A stretch of 64,000 bases of DNA from Paenibacillus pinisoli (lineage in GTDB: Bacteria; Bacillota; Bacilli; Paenibacillales; Paenibacillaceae), in NCBI RefSeq assembly GCF_003605435.1, contig NZ_QXQB01000004.1:496001-560000 (forward strand), written 5' to 3'. Made by a program: the position numbers and the translations under genes. This document shows, one piece after another, positions 63,931-64,000 of the stretch. Numbering within the stretch: position 1 is the first letter of the stretch; each line of letters opens with the position of its first letter. A model generated the notes under the pieces. It worked only from the letters and a program-made list of their open reading frames with translations, was not told where the DNA came from and ran no database searches.

Positions 63931-63970
63931 AGTAAATTATGAATAACGGACAGGGATGGAGAAAGTAGTT

Positions 63971-64000
63971 TTGAACAGTCGACAAGCTCAGCGAGCCGGG
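63971..64000 (+). CDS. Start of a truncated gene at the right edge
   Basis: TTG at 63971 follows GGATGGAGAAAG and opens ten codons (M/L-NSRQAQRAG) before the window ends. A promoter lies 41 bases upstream. Too short to identify; in B. subtilis the region beyond recO holds glyQS and the regulator ccpN, but nothing visible here decides. Confidence 0.4.
   Translation, partial: MNSRQAQRAG

Overview
The window is a chromosomal housekeeping and sporulation region of a Gram-positive endospore former, most likely Paenibacillus or a close relative. The evidence is gene content (gpr, spoIIP, yqfC, yqfD, YjcZ, YfhD), strong AGGAGG-type ribosome binding sites, a T-box leader, a CIRCE operator, and a gene order that follows the Bacillus subtilis comER-comEA-comEB-comEC-holA-rpsT-gpr-spoIIP-yqxA-lepA-hemW-hrcA-grpE-dnaK-dnaJ-prmA-rsmE-mtaB and rpsU-yqeY-yqeZ-floA-yqfC-yqfD-phoH-pgpH-ybeY-dgkA-cdd-era-yqzL-recO blocks. 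The genus is an inference; no rRNA or tRNA gene is present to confirm it.

Layout. 1-10.9 kb: tail of an unknown gene, a PCYCGC lipoprotein paired with a thioredoxin-like protein (minus strand), two rRNA-modifying enzymes, HAD phosphatases, a YjcZ micro-protein, a divergent MurA, a DEAD-box helicase with an RG-rich tail, YwbE, YneQ and a GNAT enzyme. 10.9-13.8 kb: leucine T-box and leuS. 13.8-20.1 kb: late competence genes (comER divergent from comEA-comEB-comEC) with an O-acetylhomoserine sulfhydrylase gene inserted. 20.2-21.8 kb: ECF sigma and anti-sigma factors. 21.9-30.2 kb: holA, rpsT, gpr, spoIIP, yqxA, lepA, hemW and an acetyltransferase. 30.3-39.7 kb: the HrcA/CIRCE heat-shock operon, small YfhD-type genes, and prmA, a site-2 protease, rsmE and mtaB. 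39.8-51.6 kb: NUDIX, a Na/Pi symporter-like protein, rlmI, addB-addA (the AddAB recombination nuclease), two unknown genes and a HIT protein. 51.6-64 kb: rpsU to recO, covering translation, flotillin/NfeD membrane domains, sporulation proteins, c-di-AMP hydrolysis, undecaprenol phosphorylation and ribosome assembly.

I see no prophage, transposase, CRISPR array or defence island. The most noteworthy observations are: a MurA whose catalytic cysteine position is aspartate (predicting fosfomycin insensitivity); a 39-bp tandem repeat with an internal hairpin, in frame with and directly before yqfC and behind a sigma-E-like promoter; an inverted repeat wrapped around the hrcA promoter in addition to CIRCE; a perfect 14-bp inverted repeat inside recO; and a palindrome cluster upstream of the yjcZ-like gene. 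Most genes are identified by recognising family motifs in the translated sequence; no database search was run.
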